From a virus: 64,000 nt of DNA. How positions within the stretch are numbered: the first letter of the stretch is position 1; every line of letters starts with the position of its first letter. Location of the stretch: positions 1 to 64,000 of the IMG/VR virus record IMGVR_UViG_3300047499_000113; one strand, 5' to 3'. The notes under the pieces were generated by a model that ran no database searches, was not told the DNA's origin, and was given only the letters and a program-made list of their open reading frames with translations. The position numbers were made by a program, and so were the translations under genes. This document shows positions 24,732 to 34,800 of this stretch, piece by piece.

Positions 24732-26891
24732 TTATGGATTCCCGATAGATGCGTAAATGGAAACCCCGTCCCACACCAATCGACCGCCGAACGGTGCAGG
24801 AATCGTCACTGACGAGATCTCAGATCCGATCTGAGTCTCCGTACCCACTCCTGTCGTGTAGCGGAATAGACCTCGAGTCGGGAAATCAGCGACGGTAACC
24901 CAAATGGCTGTGGGAGTTATGACCGCGGAACTGTTTCCACCAATAGGTGGAACCCACGTCGACACTTCAAGATTAGTCGATGTGCTAACGCGACTGACGC
25001 TCTCGCTCTCATCACCAACCAGAATAGTGCCGAACGTGGCATCGTAGCTCAAGGCGCTTGATGTGCTTGTAGAAGTGACGATGTTCGTGAATGCACCGCC
25101 AGCGGGGAACGCGGTCGGATCGACTCGGAAAAGATTCCCCGAGTACCCGCTAAAGACGGAGCCCGTGGACGCCCAGATAGACCCGGCCGCCGCAAGAACG
25201 AACTGGATGCACGGGTAGGCACTTCCTGTTCCCGGGAAATCGAAGTGAGAAATTTCGACCAGAGTGCTCGTGTTTAGCTTCACGAGTGACTCGGTGACTC
25301 CAGTTTCGTTTTGAGTACCTGCGAAAACGGTCCCCGTCACTGGGTCATAGGCACAAGCGTGGTATCCACGCTGTACGGGCGAAGTGACCGATGGTCCGAT
25401 AGCCGACGGATATGAGGACAACGCCGTGGCAATGGAATACTTCTGGATGTTGCTGCTTGTGAGGCTCGAGTAGTTACTCGCAACGATGTAGATGTTGCCA
25501 GCCCCGTCGAGGGTTTGGTCCTGCACGGTAAGACCGGCACCGGCATCCAGCATCCCAACGATAGCACCTGTCGTCTTGTTGACGATGATCAGGTACCTAT
25601 CGAATCCGAACCCGTTAGAGATGTAGACGTAGTTGGAGTCACCGATGACTCGACTGGCGCCGTTTCCAATGGCAGTAAGATCAACCGCTAGGTCTCCAGC
25701 TTGAGTAGCTGCCTTTATCGAGACGGCCGTGCCGAGCTTCTGGTCGGCCACCCACACATTGTCGTTGGGAGCGTCGTAGAACAGATCTCTGGGGCTAGAG
25801 AAACTGACTGTATCGCCAGACGCCGGCAGTGGAATCACTGGACCAGCGTTTCCAGACGTCAGGTCCCACGCGTAGATCGTCGGAATACCAGAATTGCTCG
25901 CAAGAATACGAGCAAACCGTCCATCCGAGATCATATCCAGGGCCGTCACACCGGTCGCGATTGTACTCACTTGAGTAAGCGAGTAGGTAGAGAAATTGAT
26001 AGAGAATTTGACTAGACTTTGGCTAGTGTTATATGCGACCCAAAGGAATCCGGCGTCATCGAGAAACATCGCGTTTGGCGCGTCGCCTGTTGTAAACGCA
26101 TCGTGAATGGTGCCAACAGAATCCACGATGTAGATGTGCCCGTTGGTCGCGCTGAAAGCGAATTGCGGGGTGGTGCTTAGAACTGGGTCACCACCACCGC
26201 CTCCAATGAAGCACGCACGCACGGGTGCTGACGTCGTCGCAGTGTGGTAACTCTGGACGTAATACATGTTCGGGGGCGTGCCATTGATTGTTCCGCATTC
26301 TACGAACAACCCGTCGGGAAAAGCCCCGAAAATGTTATCCTGAGGAGACGGGAACACCGTTCCCGTCTGGCCACGAATGCCGATCAAGTCGACCGGCGTG
26401 TCCCCATAATTGGTCAGCGAGCCACTCATCACTGATTGCGGAACGAACAGGTCGATACCAACGAGAGCACCCGGTGTTTTGGAATATCCAACATAGAAAA
26501 ACTTGTCACCGATGAAACATGTGGCGATTCCAGCCACCTGAGTTAGATAGTCGGTGAGTACGCTGATCCCGAGGTTGGCTGGAAAAATGTAGCCGGGGGA
26601 TATTGGCGTATTGGAAGCGAGCAAATCGTTCCTTCGCAGGAATGGCTGCTTCCTTGTGCGCAGAGTAGTCGCGTTATCCGTGAACCCACCGCCGCCTGTG
26701 ATGTTGATCGTAGCCACACCGCTGCCGGCGTCCGCCGCGGTCACACTCCCAGTGAGATTGAGGATGGTATGCGGGTTATTCGGGATGGGAGTGCCAGCCT
26801 GCTCGATGCTGACACCCGGAGTCCCACCACCAGCTCCCGATTCAACGGGAACGACGGGCTCTGGAGTAAGCTGTACGAACGGCCTGGGCAT
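24732..26891 (-). CDS. Large beta-propeller adhesin
   Basis: A 719-aa protein. Residues 1-70 hold a Pro/Gly-rich arm and the GVSIEQAG...NITGGGG element common as an N-terminal linker of phage fibre proteins. Residues 90-719 contain two runs of propeller-like blades: a first set (about 110-360) and a second set (about 365-719) that is paralogous to the propellers of the 485- and 521-aa adhesins (LFYDAPNDNVWVAD, SRVIGDSNYVYISN). No catalytic signature is evident. The ATG overlaps the TAA of the 913-aa gene by one base (TAATG), so their amounts are probably coupled, consistent with mounting on that protein. Confidence 0.73.
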   Translation of the reverse strand: MPRPFVQLTPEPVVPVESGAGGGTPGVSIEQAGTPIPNNPHTILNLTGSVTAADAGSGVATINITGGGGFTDNATTLRTRKQPFLRRNDLLASNTPISPGYIFPANLGISVLTDYLTQVAGIATCFIGDKFFYVGYSKTPGALVGIDLFVPQSVMSGSLTNYGDTPVDLIGIRGQTGTVFPSPQDNIFGAFPDGLFVECGTINGTPPNMYYVQSYHTATTSAPVRACFIGGGGGDPVLSTTPQFAFSATNGHIYIVDSVGTIHDAFTTGDAPNAMFLDDAGFLWVAYNTSQSLVKFSINFSTYSLTQVSTIATGVTALDMISDGRFARILASNSGIPTIYAWDLTSGNAGPVIPLPASGDTVSFSSPRDLFYDAPNDNVWVADQKLGTAVSIKAATQAGDLAVDLTAIGNGASRVIGDSNYVYISNGFGFDRYLIIVNKTTGAIVGMLDAGAGLTVQDQTLDGAGNIYIVASNYSSLTSSNIQKYSIATALSSYPSAIGPSVTSPVQRGYHACAYDPVTGTVFAGTQNETGVTESLVKLNTSTLVEISHFDFPGTGSAYPCIQFVLAAAGSIWASTGSVFSGYSGNLFRVDPTAFPAGGAFTNIVTSTSTSSALSYDATFGTILVGDESESVSRVSTSTNLEVSTWVPPIGGNSSAVITPTAIWVTVADFPTRGLFRYTTGVGTETQIGSEISSVTIPAPFGGRLVWDGVSIYASIGNP

Positions 26892-29632
26892 TAGTGCGCC
26901 ACCCTTCTCGGATTGAGCATGTTCCCGGGAACTCGATAGACCGCAGCAGCGCTGTCACTGAGACCGGGCTGCAATCCGATGTTCACGTTCTGGTCGAACT
27001 CACCCCAGCGACTAAAGACGACCATAACGAGAGTGCCCTTCCTCCCGATGCTTCCTACACCGATGCCTCCATTGAAATCGGCTCGCAGTTCCATGAGAAC
27101 GGGGAACGCCACTTTGTGCTGCTGCGCCAAAGACATCGACTGACCCCAAATGACGGGCGAGTAAATCGGAGGACTCCCGGAATCGGATCGCGGCCAGAAG
27201 TTCCGGTTGTCACCATCGATTGTCGTGTCTGGCGCGAGCTTGTAGAGCTGCACCTGGCCGGGATCGGGAGAGTATGGGATCATCGCCTGCAACTGCAGAT
27301 AGCCGGCGTTGATGCCGAATCCGACAACCGAAATTGCACTCGGGGAATCGAGCCGTGCCTCCGGGTAATCCGATGGTGGTAGCAAACCGATCGGAATTTG
27401 AGCGCTGGGAGAGACATACGGGAACGAATCGTCCGGGCTACCCGATCCTTGAGTGAGCAGGTGAATGGCTTTGGGGATCGCGCGAGCGTAGAGCGGCAAC
27501 GTGATCGGACCACCCGACGGGACCGGAATGGACTGAATCGCTGCAGTGTTGTACCAGATCTGGTACGAATCGTCCGGCGCGGCACCGACCGTAGGAAGAG
27601 GACGAAGCGCTACGAAGGTCGCCTGCACTGGCGTGTTGGCCGAGACAGCGGGGCTCAAAGTTACCTGCGTGTAGTTCGCGTTCACCACGTACGCAGTCGT
27701 CGTATACGGCGGGTTGATACCGTCGTTGATGGATACGGTTCCGGAGAGCTTCTCCGGGATCCAGATAGCCGCACCGGTGGAATCCGCGTAGTACATGTTC
27801 GGCCCCTGCGCAGTCGTGCGAAGACGCGCCGCGACCTCACGATGCCCTGGATTGGCCCACCAGAGGTTGGTCGTGTCAGTCGGAGACCCGGGATTCGTGA
27901 GTGCGAACCGTCCGCCGTCACTCGTTGGCGAAAGCTGAGTGGCGTCTACCCACACCGGTAGACTGGCTGCCGGTGGAGTCCAGAACGCCACCGAATTGAG
28001 CATGTTGCGTTTGGTGCCGTTGTCATTCAAGTATTCTATCCACAGCTCTGCTTGGATCGTGAAGCTCGAGCCAGGGGCTGTGTTGAGGTTGACTGTAACC
28101 GTGTCTATTGGGCCACCGAGCGTGCTGGCAGTCAGAACGACCGACTGCGCGAAGACCGTGTTGGTCAGATCCGTCAGGTCGAGGTCTGTACTCGAGACGA
28201 GCATCCGCAAGGATCCAACACCAGAGATGTTCGTCCCGGCGGGGGCCAAAGCGGCGAGATTCACAGTGCCGGGCGCCAGGTACACAGGTGACAACGCATT
28301 GAGGTGAAACACCACGGTAGTCGTGGAACCCGTCTGCGACCCGCTCGTGACAGCAATCGACTCGGTAATCGATCTGTCGCTGAAGTTGATACGAACGCCG
28401 TCAGAAGTCCCAATGTGACCAGGCGGGCTCGTGATGTCGTCCTTGTAAAGGAACGAGGTTCCGCCGATGACGTTCGAGATGCCGAAGTCTTGATTGTACT
28501 CGAGTTCGGTAGCGAGTGTGTTGTCGAGAAGGCGTTGGAACGTCTTGTCGAGGACTTCCGTCAGATCCCACGCCACGCCCTTGCGCAGATCGAGAACATC
28601 CGACACGACGATCTGATCGGCGTACAGGTTGTCGGGTCGACCGGAAACCGCCGATCCCATGAGCCCGGCACCATTGACGTTGGTCATCCTGTCGAACGGT
28701 GCGCTATTACGACGGAAGACCGCACAAATCGGAACGGCGTACATGTAGCCGTCGACTGTCCCGAGCAGCGCCGCAGAAGGAGAGTCTCCCGTACCAGCTA
28801 TCCAGAGCCCAGCGTCTCCGGGCGAAGGCATGTACTGAAACCCCGTGGGAGATCCATCGGGACCCGGAGAAGGGTAAGCGGGGATAGTGTTGGCGACTGC
28901 GACAGGGCAGTCGAGTCCGTCCGGAAAAGCCTGCAGCCATTTGTCCGGAAGATTCGAGATGACTCGATATCTGTACTGGATCTGGACTCGCCTCGCAGTT
29001 TCCTCAGCAAAGGTCGGATCCACGAGGTCGTCCGACAAATTCTGGTTGGGACTGACGTCGGGACTTTTGACGTTGCCGTAGCGCAAAATCTGCCCGGCCT
29101 GGCTTTTGTTCGTCGAGTCCGGGGCCGGCGACACCAAAGCCCTCCAGACCTCGAGAATGACCAGATCGGTGCGTTCTCCGCCAAGAGGCGGAGCCGGAAG
29201 AACAACGTAGTTCGTTCCTTGCACGCCGTAATTGGGCAGCGTCGTGTTGGCTTCGATGGCCGTGAGGTTGAAGTTCACGAGCCAGCCGTTGACGTTCACC
29301 GTCGAGGCGGATAGAGCGAACGTGTTGGCCGTGGTCGAAGACGTCGTGTCAGGCGCTAGAAACGTGTAGTCTCCCGTGACGTTCGAGCGCTCGAGGAAAT
29401 CTGCGTTGAGCCATCCCGAAGGGAGAAACTGCTGACTCAGGAGCCGAATGCCGGCCGCCCCAAGGATCGACTGCAGGAGGTTGATCTCCCAGTCGGCGGA
29501 CGGCTTGTTCTGCTGGATGACAAGCTGCTCCCACGAGTGGTCCTGGGACGTGTATGCGCCACTCCCGTTCGCAGGTTCCTGGACCTTCTGCGGGTTCTGA
29601 CTGACGTTCGGTCCGAGGTTCTCGAATCCCAT
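26891..29632 (-). CDS. Baseplate-periphery protein, paralogue of the 1,616-aa protein
   Basis: A 913-aa virion protein. Residues 30-260 match the N-terminal part of the 1,616-aa gene: QQNKPSADWEIN, LPSGWL, LVILEVWRAL, YGNVKSPDV, DDLVDP and RVQIQYRYRVI. Further matches are a GLWIAGTGD / GLWRAGTGD segment, YAVPICAVFRRNSAPF versus YAIPICTVFRRNGAGF (near 295-315), and a NLYADQIVVSDVLDLR versus LFADQIAATDILDMR segment. The remainder is beta-rich without recognisable enzyme motifs. The paralogy extends over about 400 residues, so this is the docking or core region, and the C-terminal parts have diverged. It probably sits at the baseplate rim and carries the propeller adhesin encoded next. Confidence 0.76.
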   Translation of the reverse strand: MGFENLGPNVSQNPQKVQEPANGSGAYTSQDHSWEQLVIQQNKPSADWEINLLQSILGAAGIRLLSQQFLPSGWLNADFLERSNVTGDYTFLAPDTTSSTTANTFALSASTVNVNGWLVNFNLTAIEANTTLPNYGVQGTNYVVLPAPPLGGERTDLVILEVWRALVSPAPDSTNKSQAGQILRYGNVKSPDVSPNQNLSDDLVDPTFAEETARRVQIQYRYRVISNLPDKWLQAFPDGLDCPVAVANTIPAYPSPGPDGSPTGFQYMPSPGDAGLWIAGTGDSPSAALLGTVDGYMYAVPICAVFRRNSAPFDRMTNVNGAGLMGSAVSGRPDNLYADQIVVSDVLDLRKGVAWDLTEVLDKTFQRLLDNTLATELEYNQDFGISNVIGGTSFLYKDDITSPPGHIGTSDGVRINFSDRSITESIAVTSGSQTGSTTTVVFHLNALSPVYLAPGTVNLAALAPAGTNISGVGSLRMLVSSTDLDLTDLTNTVFAQSVVLTASTLGGPIDTVTVNLNTAPGSSFTIQAELWIEYLNDNGTKRNMLNSVAFWTPPAASLPVWVDATQLSPTSDGGRFALTNPGSPTDTTNLWWANPGHREVAARLRTTAQGPNMYYADSTGAAIWIPEKLSGTVSINDGINPPYTTTAYVVNANYTQVTLSPAVSANTPVQATFVALRPLPTVGAAPDDSYQIWYNTAAIQSIPVPSGGPITLPLYARAIPKAIHLLTQGSGSPDDSFPYVSPSAQIPIGLLPPSDYPEARLDSPSAISVVGFGINAGYLQLQAMIPYSPDPGQVQLYKLAPDTTIDGDNRNFWPRSDSGSPPIYSPVIWGQSMSLAQQHKVAFPVLMELRADFNGGIGVGSIGRKGTLVMVVFSRWGEFDQNVNIGLQPGLSDSAAAVYRVPGNMLNPRRVAH

Positions 29633-29668
29633 TCAGGCGCCTACCGTTCAGAGGGAGTGACAAGGAAC

Positions 29669-30286
29669 CTATCGCCGGTACCCTGTCACCGGCATGTTGA
29701 TGACATCACTTTGCTTGTCAGATGTGGCCATGTCGACGAAGAAGACTTGAGCTTCGGTATCCATCGCTCGGGCGATCATCAGCCGGTCGTCCCCGGACAC
29801 GAGATGTGGTGTTCCGTCGCCTAGGATAAGAACAATAGGAGCTGCCACAGTCTGCCCCGTAGCGATGGTGTCGAGAGTCGGCTGCAAGTCCATGTCTCGC
29901 AGCGCGGCACGCTTTTCGGCCTCTTCCATTGACTCGATAGTCCAGGATTCCGAATTGGCGAGCATCGACCAAATCTGCGGCGACAGCTGGCACATGTGTC
30001 CGCGCCCAGCTTTCGACTGGATGTCGGACACGTCGAGTCCGAGGCTCTCGGCCACTTTCTGGAATTTCTCCTGCTCGGCCTCGAGGTCAGGAGTCTTCCA
30101 CTTGATAGTCGTCGCACGCTTCTCTTCCCAAATCTTGGCGTAGACGTCGGAGGGGATGTCCTCACGCCAGTATTTCGGTGCCTCTTCCGGAGGCGGCGGT
30201 TCGCGACCCGGCCACCACTGCAGCTCGCGTTTGATCTGCGTGGCAGCAACTCGAGCCGCAATCCTGAGAAGGCGGCTGAGTTCCAT
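29669..30286 (-). CDS. ParB/sulfiredoxin-like domain protein
   Basis: A 205-aa protein. The C-terminal part (about 145-190) reads as the ParB N-terminal/Srx-like fold: VAAPIVLILGDGTPHLVSGD, then DRLMIARAMDTEAQVFFVDM, matching the consensus of a strand with a Gly turn, L-x-x-G-x-x-R-L, a helix and a V-x-V strand. In ParB this domain binds CTP and acts on DNA; in phages similar domains appear in uncharacterised genes and some have nuclease activity. The GERRLRAA-type motif is present here as GDDRLMIA. The N-terminal 140 residues are helical and basic/acidic. Its place among tail genes is unusual. The ATG overlaps the previous stop by one base. Confidence 0.55.
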   Translation of the reverse strand: MELSRLLRIAARVAATQIKRELQWWPGREPPPPEEAPKYWREDIPSDVYAKIWEEKRATTIKWKTPDLEAEQEKFQKVAESLGLDVSDIQSKAGRGHMCQLSPQIWSMLANSESWTIESMEEAEKRAALRDMDLQPTLDTIATGQTVAAPIVLILGDGTPHLVSGDDRLMIARAMDTEAQVFFVDMATSDKQSDVINMPVTGYRR

Positions 30287-30942
30287 CAGAAAGTGAGCCT
30301 CCAGGTCCAGGCAAGAGTGCTGGTCGCGGGCTTGTTGATGACAGGAAAGGTCAGGTAGTTGACCAGCGTGTCGAGACCCACGAGGTCGACGGTCGGATCG
30401 TAAAGCCCGTTCGGCGGGAGCACCGGGTTACGGATCGACATGTTCGTCGAAATGTCGCCGCCGAGGAGGCCCATCTCGACGATGGGGCCTACGGCCTCCG
30501 ACTCGGCAAACGTAGTGGTGAAGTCCACGACGTTTGTCGGGACTCCGGCGATCGTTCCGTCCTGGTTGATGAAGTTCGTGTTCTGAATCGCCTTACGAGC
30601 CAGCTCGTTCCAGAGCGACCGCTGTGTGTTGTTGGCTGGCGGCGGGTTCATCGGATTCCAGGAAAGATCTCCTGTTCCGACAGCGAGCGCGAACACGCCG
30701 AACGAAGGTTCCGACTGATGGGCGATGGGAGTGCCGGTGCCCTTCATCAGGCGCGCGATGAGGACGGAGGCGTCCATCGTCACCACGTTCTTGAAATGAC
30801 CCTTCGTCACTTCCCCGGTCTGGGTGTTGCGAAGCTCCCAAAACACCTCGCCGCGGACGCCGCGATATTGGTCGTGTGCGCGGCCCTGGAGCGCGAACCT
30901 GGGCAGCGCATCCACGGCCTTTTTGACGATATCTCGAAGCAT
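30286..30942 (-). CDS. Tail-associated structural protein
   Basis: A 218-aa protein. I choose ATG 30942 because AAGGAG lies 6 bases upstream; a longer frame continues upstream but is Arg-rich, overlaps the neighbouring gene and looks non-coding. Recognisable phage-tail features are TGEVTKGHFKNVVT, FALAVGTGD, a SLWNELARKAI helix, VDFTTTFAESEAVGP, VEMGLLGGD and a C-terminal YLTFPVINK with a TWRLTF end. This strand order recurs in tail proteins of large myoviruses that hold fibres, but no exact family is named here. The stop overlaps the start of the ParB-like gene by one base. Confidence 0.65.
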   Translation of the reverse strand: MLRDIVKKAVDALPRFALQGRAHDQYRGVRGEVFWELRNTQTGEVTKGHFKNVVTMDASVLIARLMKGTGTPIAHQSEPSFGVFALAVGTGDLSWNPMNPPPANNTQRSLWNELARKAIQNTNFINQDGTIAGVPTNVVDFTTTFAESEAVGPIVEMGLLGGDISTNMSIRNPVLPPNGLYDPTVDLVGLDTLVNYLTFPVINKPATSTLAWTWRLTF

Positions 30943-30974
30943 TCCGGGCTCCTTGAACTTGGTGATCGTACCGG

Positions 30975-31802
30975 TCAGTAAAGGATGATTGTTTGCTTCC
31001 CGGTCGGCACGTCGGTGAGCACCCCCGTGGCGTCTGCCTGAGTCGTCTTGAGCTGAACGAAAGGTGCCTGCGAAGGGCCGGCGTTCCACGAATTCCAGAC
31101 AGGGAGGTAGCCTGGGTTGTTCATGTCGGGCGGATACGCGCGCCCGCTCGGGGTGGGAAGCGGAGGGCCCCACAGGAAAGGCCGGTAATTCGTGGTTTTC
31201 TTCGGATCAGGCTCATATTTGTCAGCTGCGTGGACGTTCACCTCCACCGAGTCCACATCGAGTTGGCTGCCTGCATTCGACTCTTGAAGCGCCGGCGAGA
31301 AAAAGACCTGTCCTTGACCGCCGGCGAGGATGCCGGACCGGACCTCTCCTGTAAACTCGGCGAGCGGAATGCTGGTCAGCGGGACTCCCAAAGGAGTCGG
31401 CGGATACTGGACATTCGGCTTGGCCTGGACCATGTACGACTGCGTGGTCGTACCGCCATCGGTGGTGCTCGCCTGGACGACAACAGAGACTGTGGCCGGA
31501 TAGTCAAAACCGGCTATGATGTTGAAAGAATAGCCGTTGTCCGGGATGCTATACTCGTAGCTCGAGCCCGTGAACTGCGGATCGAAACTCGCGGTGCTTC
31601 CATCGAAGCACGGCAAGGCAGCGATGCTGATCTGCACGGTCGACAGATCGATGAGTCCGCCCTGGACTCCGATCGTCAGCTGAATCGCGTTCGTGCCTGT
31701 GGGTATAAGGTCGCCGGGCTCCGGATTGAGCCCGGTCAAATATATGACACCACCACCGCCGTAGTTTGAGCCGAATTCTGCGCCCCAGCCAGGTGCGGGC
31801 AT
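30975..31802 (-). CDS. Hypothetical virion protein
   Basis: A 275-aa protein of unknown function. ATG 31802 is preceded by GGAGG at an 8-base spacing. The N-terminal half looks like one or two Ig-like sandwiches (TNAIQLTIGVQGG, STVQISIAALP, SFNIIAGFDYPATVSVVVQAS), the C-terminal half is Pro-rich with FLWGPPLPTPSGRAYPPD. It has no signal peptide. A 71-base leader separates it from the 2,080-aa gene and contains a short inverted repeat (GGTAT near 31,848 with ATACC near 31,863) and the palindrome TAGGCGCCTA (31,831-31,840). Confidence 0.66.
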   Translation of the reverse strand: MPAPGWGAEFGSNYGGGGVIYLTGLNPEPGDLIPTGTNAIQLTIGVQGGLIDLSTVQISIAALPCFDGSTASFDPQFTGSSYEYSIPDNGYSFNIIAGFDYPATVSVVVQASTTDGGTTTQSYMVQAKPNVQYPPTPLGVPLTSIPLAEFTGEVRSGILAGGQGQVFFSPALQESNAGSQLDVDSVEVNVHAADKYEPDPKKTTNYRPFLWGPPLPTPSGRAYPPDMNNPGYLPVWNSWNAGPSQAPFVQLKTTQADATGVLTDVPTGKQTIILY

Positions 31803-31873
31803 TCCGATGCCTCCACCGCACGTTACCCATTAGGCGCCTAGCTGCAGGGCTCGGTATTTAGTTACAGATACCC

Positions 31874-34800
31874 TCAGCTCAGCACAGCGATGGAGAACGA
31901 ATTGGTCGCTGCAGTGCGTATCAGCTTGTAAGTGTGGAAATTCCCGTCTGCCCAGTTGAAAGCTCGACGGAAAAGGCACTTGTTGGCGTTGAGGTCCTGG
32001 ATCTTGATGAAGTTCACGCTGTTGACGGTGTCGAAACCGATGGCTGCCGTGAACCCGGGACCCGCCATGCCGCTGATACCGATGTAGATATTCGTGTCGC
32101 CCGTGATGGGGTCTGGCACCGCCGCGTTGATGCGCACGCTGAAGGTCACGTCGAAATCCAGCGACGTGGCGTCGGGTAGTCCGGACGGGCTGATGTACAC
32201 GGTCTTGGTACCTGTGCCCGTCGTGCTGTAACGCAAGAAGTCGGTCACGCCCACGCTCAGGAGCTGGAGGGTGACCGCTCCCGGATTGTCCGCCGCCAGG
32301 ACGAACGGCGTGAACTGCGCCACGTCGAGTCCGAGCTTGATTGACGCCGGCCCGCCGACGAAGATTGAAGAGGGTGGACCGATGGTGGGACTGGTCAGGC
32401 GCAGCCTTCCGTCGCCATTATTTGACGCAAAGTTCGCCGGGATTCCCGGCGTTCCGTTGATACGAGACACGACCGCGCCGATGGTAGTGTCCGTCGCCTG
32501 GAACTGGACGATAATCGGTGGGTTTGTATCGATCGCAATACTCAGATTATCGCCGGCCTCGATGGAGAATGGTTGAACATTGGCTCCGACCAAGTTGACC
32601 TGTTCGGGGAACGAGCCGCCTTCGTACGAGAGCGTGTGATCGGTCTGGTACTTCAGACCGCCCATGTGAAGGGTTTCGTCATCCGAAAACGGAGCGACGA
32701 GTCCAGCCTCTCCCGTCGTTATGGGGAAGAACTTCAGATTCTCGTACAGGACGCCGGACGGCGGGTCGATGTGAATGAAGATGGAGTTGCCGTGGACGCC
32801 CGGCTGAGTCAGGTGCAAGTTGTACGCGAGGTTGATGGCATCGGCGAGGACTGCCATCGTTCCTTCGTCGACAGCATCTGGGGCAGTCACCACATTCACG
32901 GTGTCATTCATCACGTGGGCGGGAGCGTCCGAGTCGTTGACGACGGCCACTCTGTGCGCGTTGAAGTTGGCCTTGAGGGCGTTCGCCAAGGCGATACCGG
33001 TCGGCAAATCCACCGCCGGCGGCAGGAGCACGGCGTCGAACTGGTCGTTGGACAAGTGCACGCGGTACTGCACGACGTGCTTGTTGAACGCCGCGAGGAG
33101 GTTGTTCAGGACAACGAGAGTTCCGGCGAGGAATGGCTGTACGACGAACGCCGTGCCGAGATTGTAGCCCTCGAGGTCCACGATGAGGTGGGAATCCTGG
33201 ACCAGGATGTGCTGGTTGTAGTGGTTGGCGAGGTTGTTCGCGAAGGTGATTCCGGTGGGCAGGTCGACAGGCGGAGAATCGGAGTCGCTGTTGAAGCGGT
33301 CGATCCCTTTGTGCACGCCGGGCGCGTTCGGTCGATCGACGTTGACGATGTGCCGATTGAACTGAGTCTCGATGTCCGGCAGGAGGGCGAGAGCGCTCGG
33401 CAGGTCGAAGCAGGGCGGAGCTGTCGAAATGTCGACAGTGTCTGGCCGAACGTGCACTCCCACTTCCGACAAGTGGGCGTTGTAGAACGCCTGCAGGTCG
33501 TTGGACAGAGTGATGAGAGTCGGCAGATCCGATGCGGTGAGAGGCTCGAGGTTGATGATGTCGATGACGTTGTGAGGCCAGGTCCTTTCGACGTGCTCGA
33601 CGAAGACCTGTTGGAAATTCTGCACCAGAGTGGCCAGGCTGGGTGCATCCGTCGCCGGCGGAGCCGTAATGGCGAACAGAGTGTCCGCGATGACGTGGAC
33701 GCCGGCGGCCACGCGGTGAGCTTCGTAATTCGTGCGCACCTGATTCATCGCCGAGATGGCGTTGGGCAAGTTGAACATGCCCGGGATGGGAACGGTGTCT
33801 CCTGGATCGTTCGTCTGATGAACGCCTGGCGAAATGAGGTGATTGTTGAAGGTCGGAATGACCTGCGTGAAGACGATGGAAATGAGTTCCGTGATGGGCG
33901 TGTCGGACGACGTCGCGTTGGTGGTGTCGTCCTCGAGGTCTGAGAGGAACCCACTCTCATCGACGAACTGAAGGGCGGGGACGGCCTCTTGCAGAGTCGC
34001 GGTCTTGCTCAGCCCACCACGCGACTGCAAATCCTGCGTCATGGGCACCGGAGGAGTGCCCTCGCCCAGGTTTGTGAAGGCGGCCAGAGCCGGGTTCGAC
34101 AAGAAGTCGTCGGAAGGAGTCCCTCCCGAGTAAACCGTGAAACCTGCGTGCTCATGTGGCAGCTGAGTGTGCAGGTGCTCAGGAGAGACGACCGCGTTGG
34201 CCTGATTGAGCGTCTGGTGCGGCGGGATGAGGCGATTGGTCAGCGTCAGCTTGCCGATCGAATACTTGATCGGACCCCAAATGACGCGAGCGATTTCTTC
34301 GGGGTCGAAACACCCGAACGCGATGCATTCCCTGTTGCCAGTAATCGGCTGCAGGAAACTCGCCGCAACCCCTGGAAGCTTGATAGCGTCGTAGTTGATG
34401 GAGATGACGGGGATGTTACCGCCGTCGAGAAAGACGGACACATTCCCTGACGGGTCACGCACCACACGATAAGTGTGGGACTGAGTCCAATCGACCTGAG
34501 AGATGTAGTACGAGGCAAGAAGCGACGGATCTCCGCCCGAGTAGATACCGATGAATCTCCTGGAAGCCGCCGTAGGATCTGCGACCTTCAGGTCGCGGAA
34601 TCCGCAGACCGACCTCCAGTCGACCACGGACATCGCTGTACTCGGGTCGCCGTTGCCGACCGCCGTACCGCCAGACCCAAAAGTCATGGCTGGACCGACG
34701 ACACCAGGGTGGAGGCTGTTGTACGAGAAATTCCCGAGCGAGATGTTATCGCCCAGGACTATGCAGATCCCGGCTGTCTTGTTCGTGAACAGGTCGACTG

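Noticed and set aside
30943-31173. N-terminal extension of the 218-aa tail protein
   Set aside because: The extension is Arg/Pro/His-rich, overlaps the neighbouring gene, and the ATG at 30942 has a strong AAGGAG site.
17655-31802. Diversity-generating retroelement acting on the adhesins
   Set aside because: No reverse transcriptase, template repeat or adenine-biased variable end is visible in the window.
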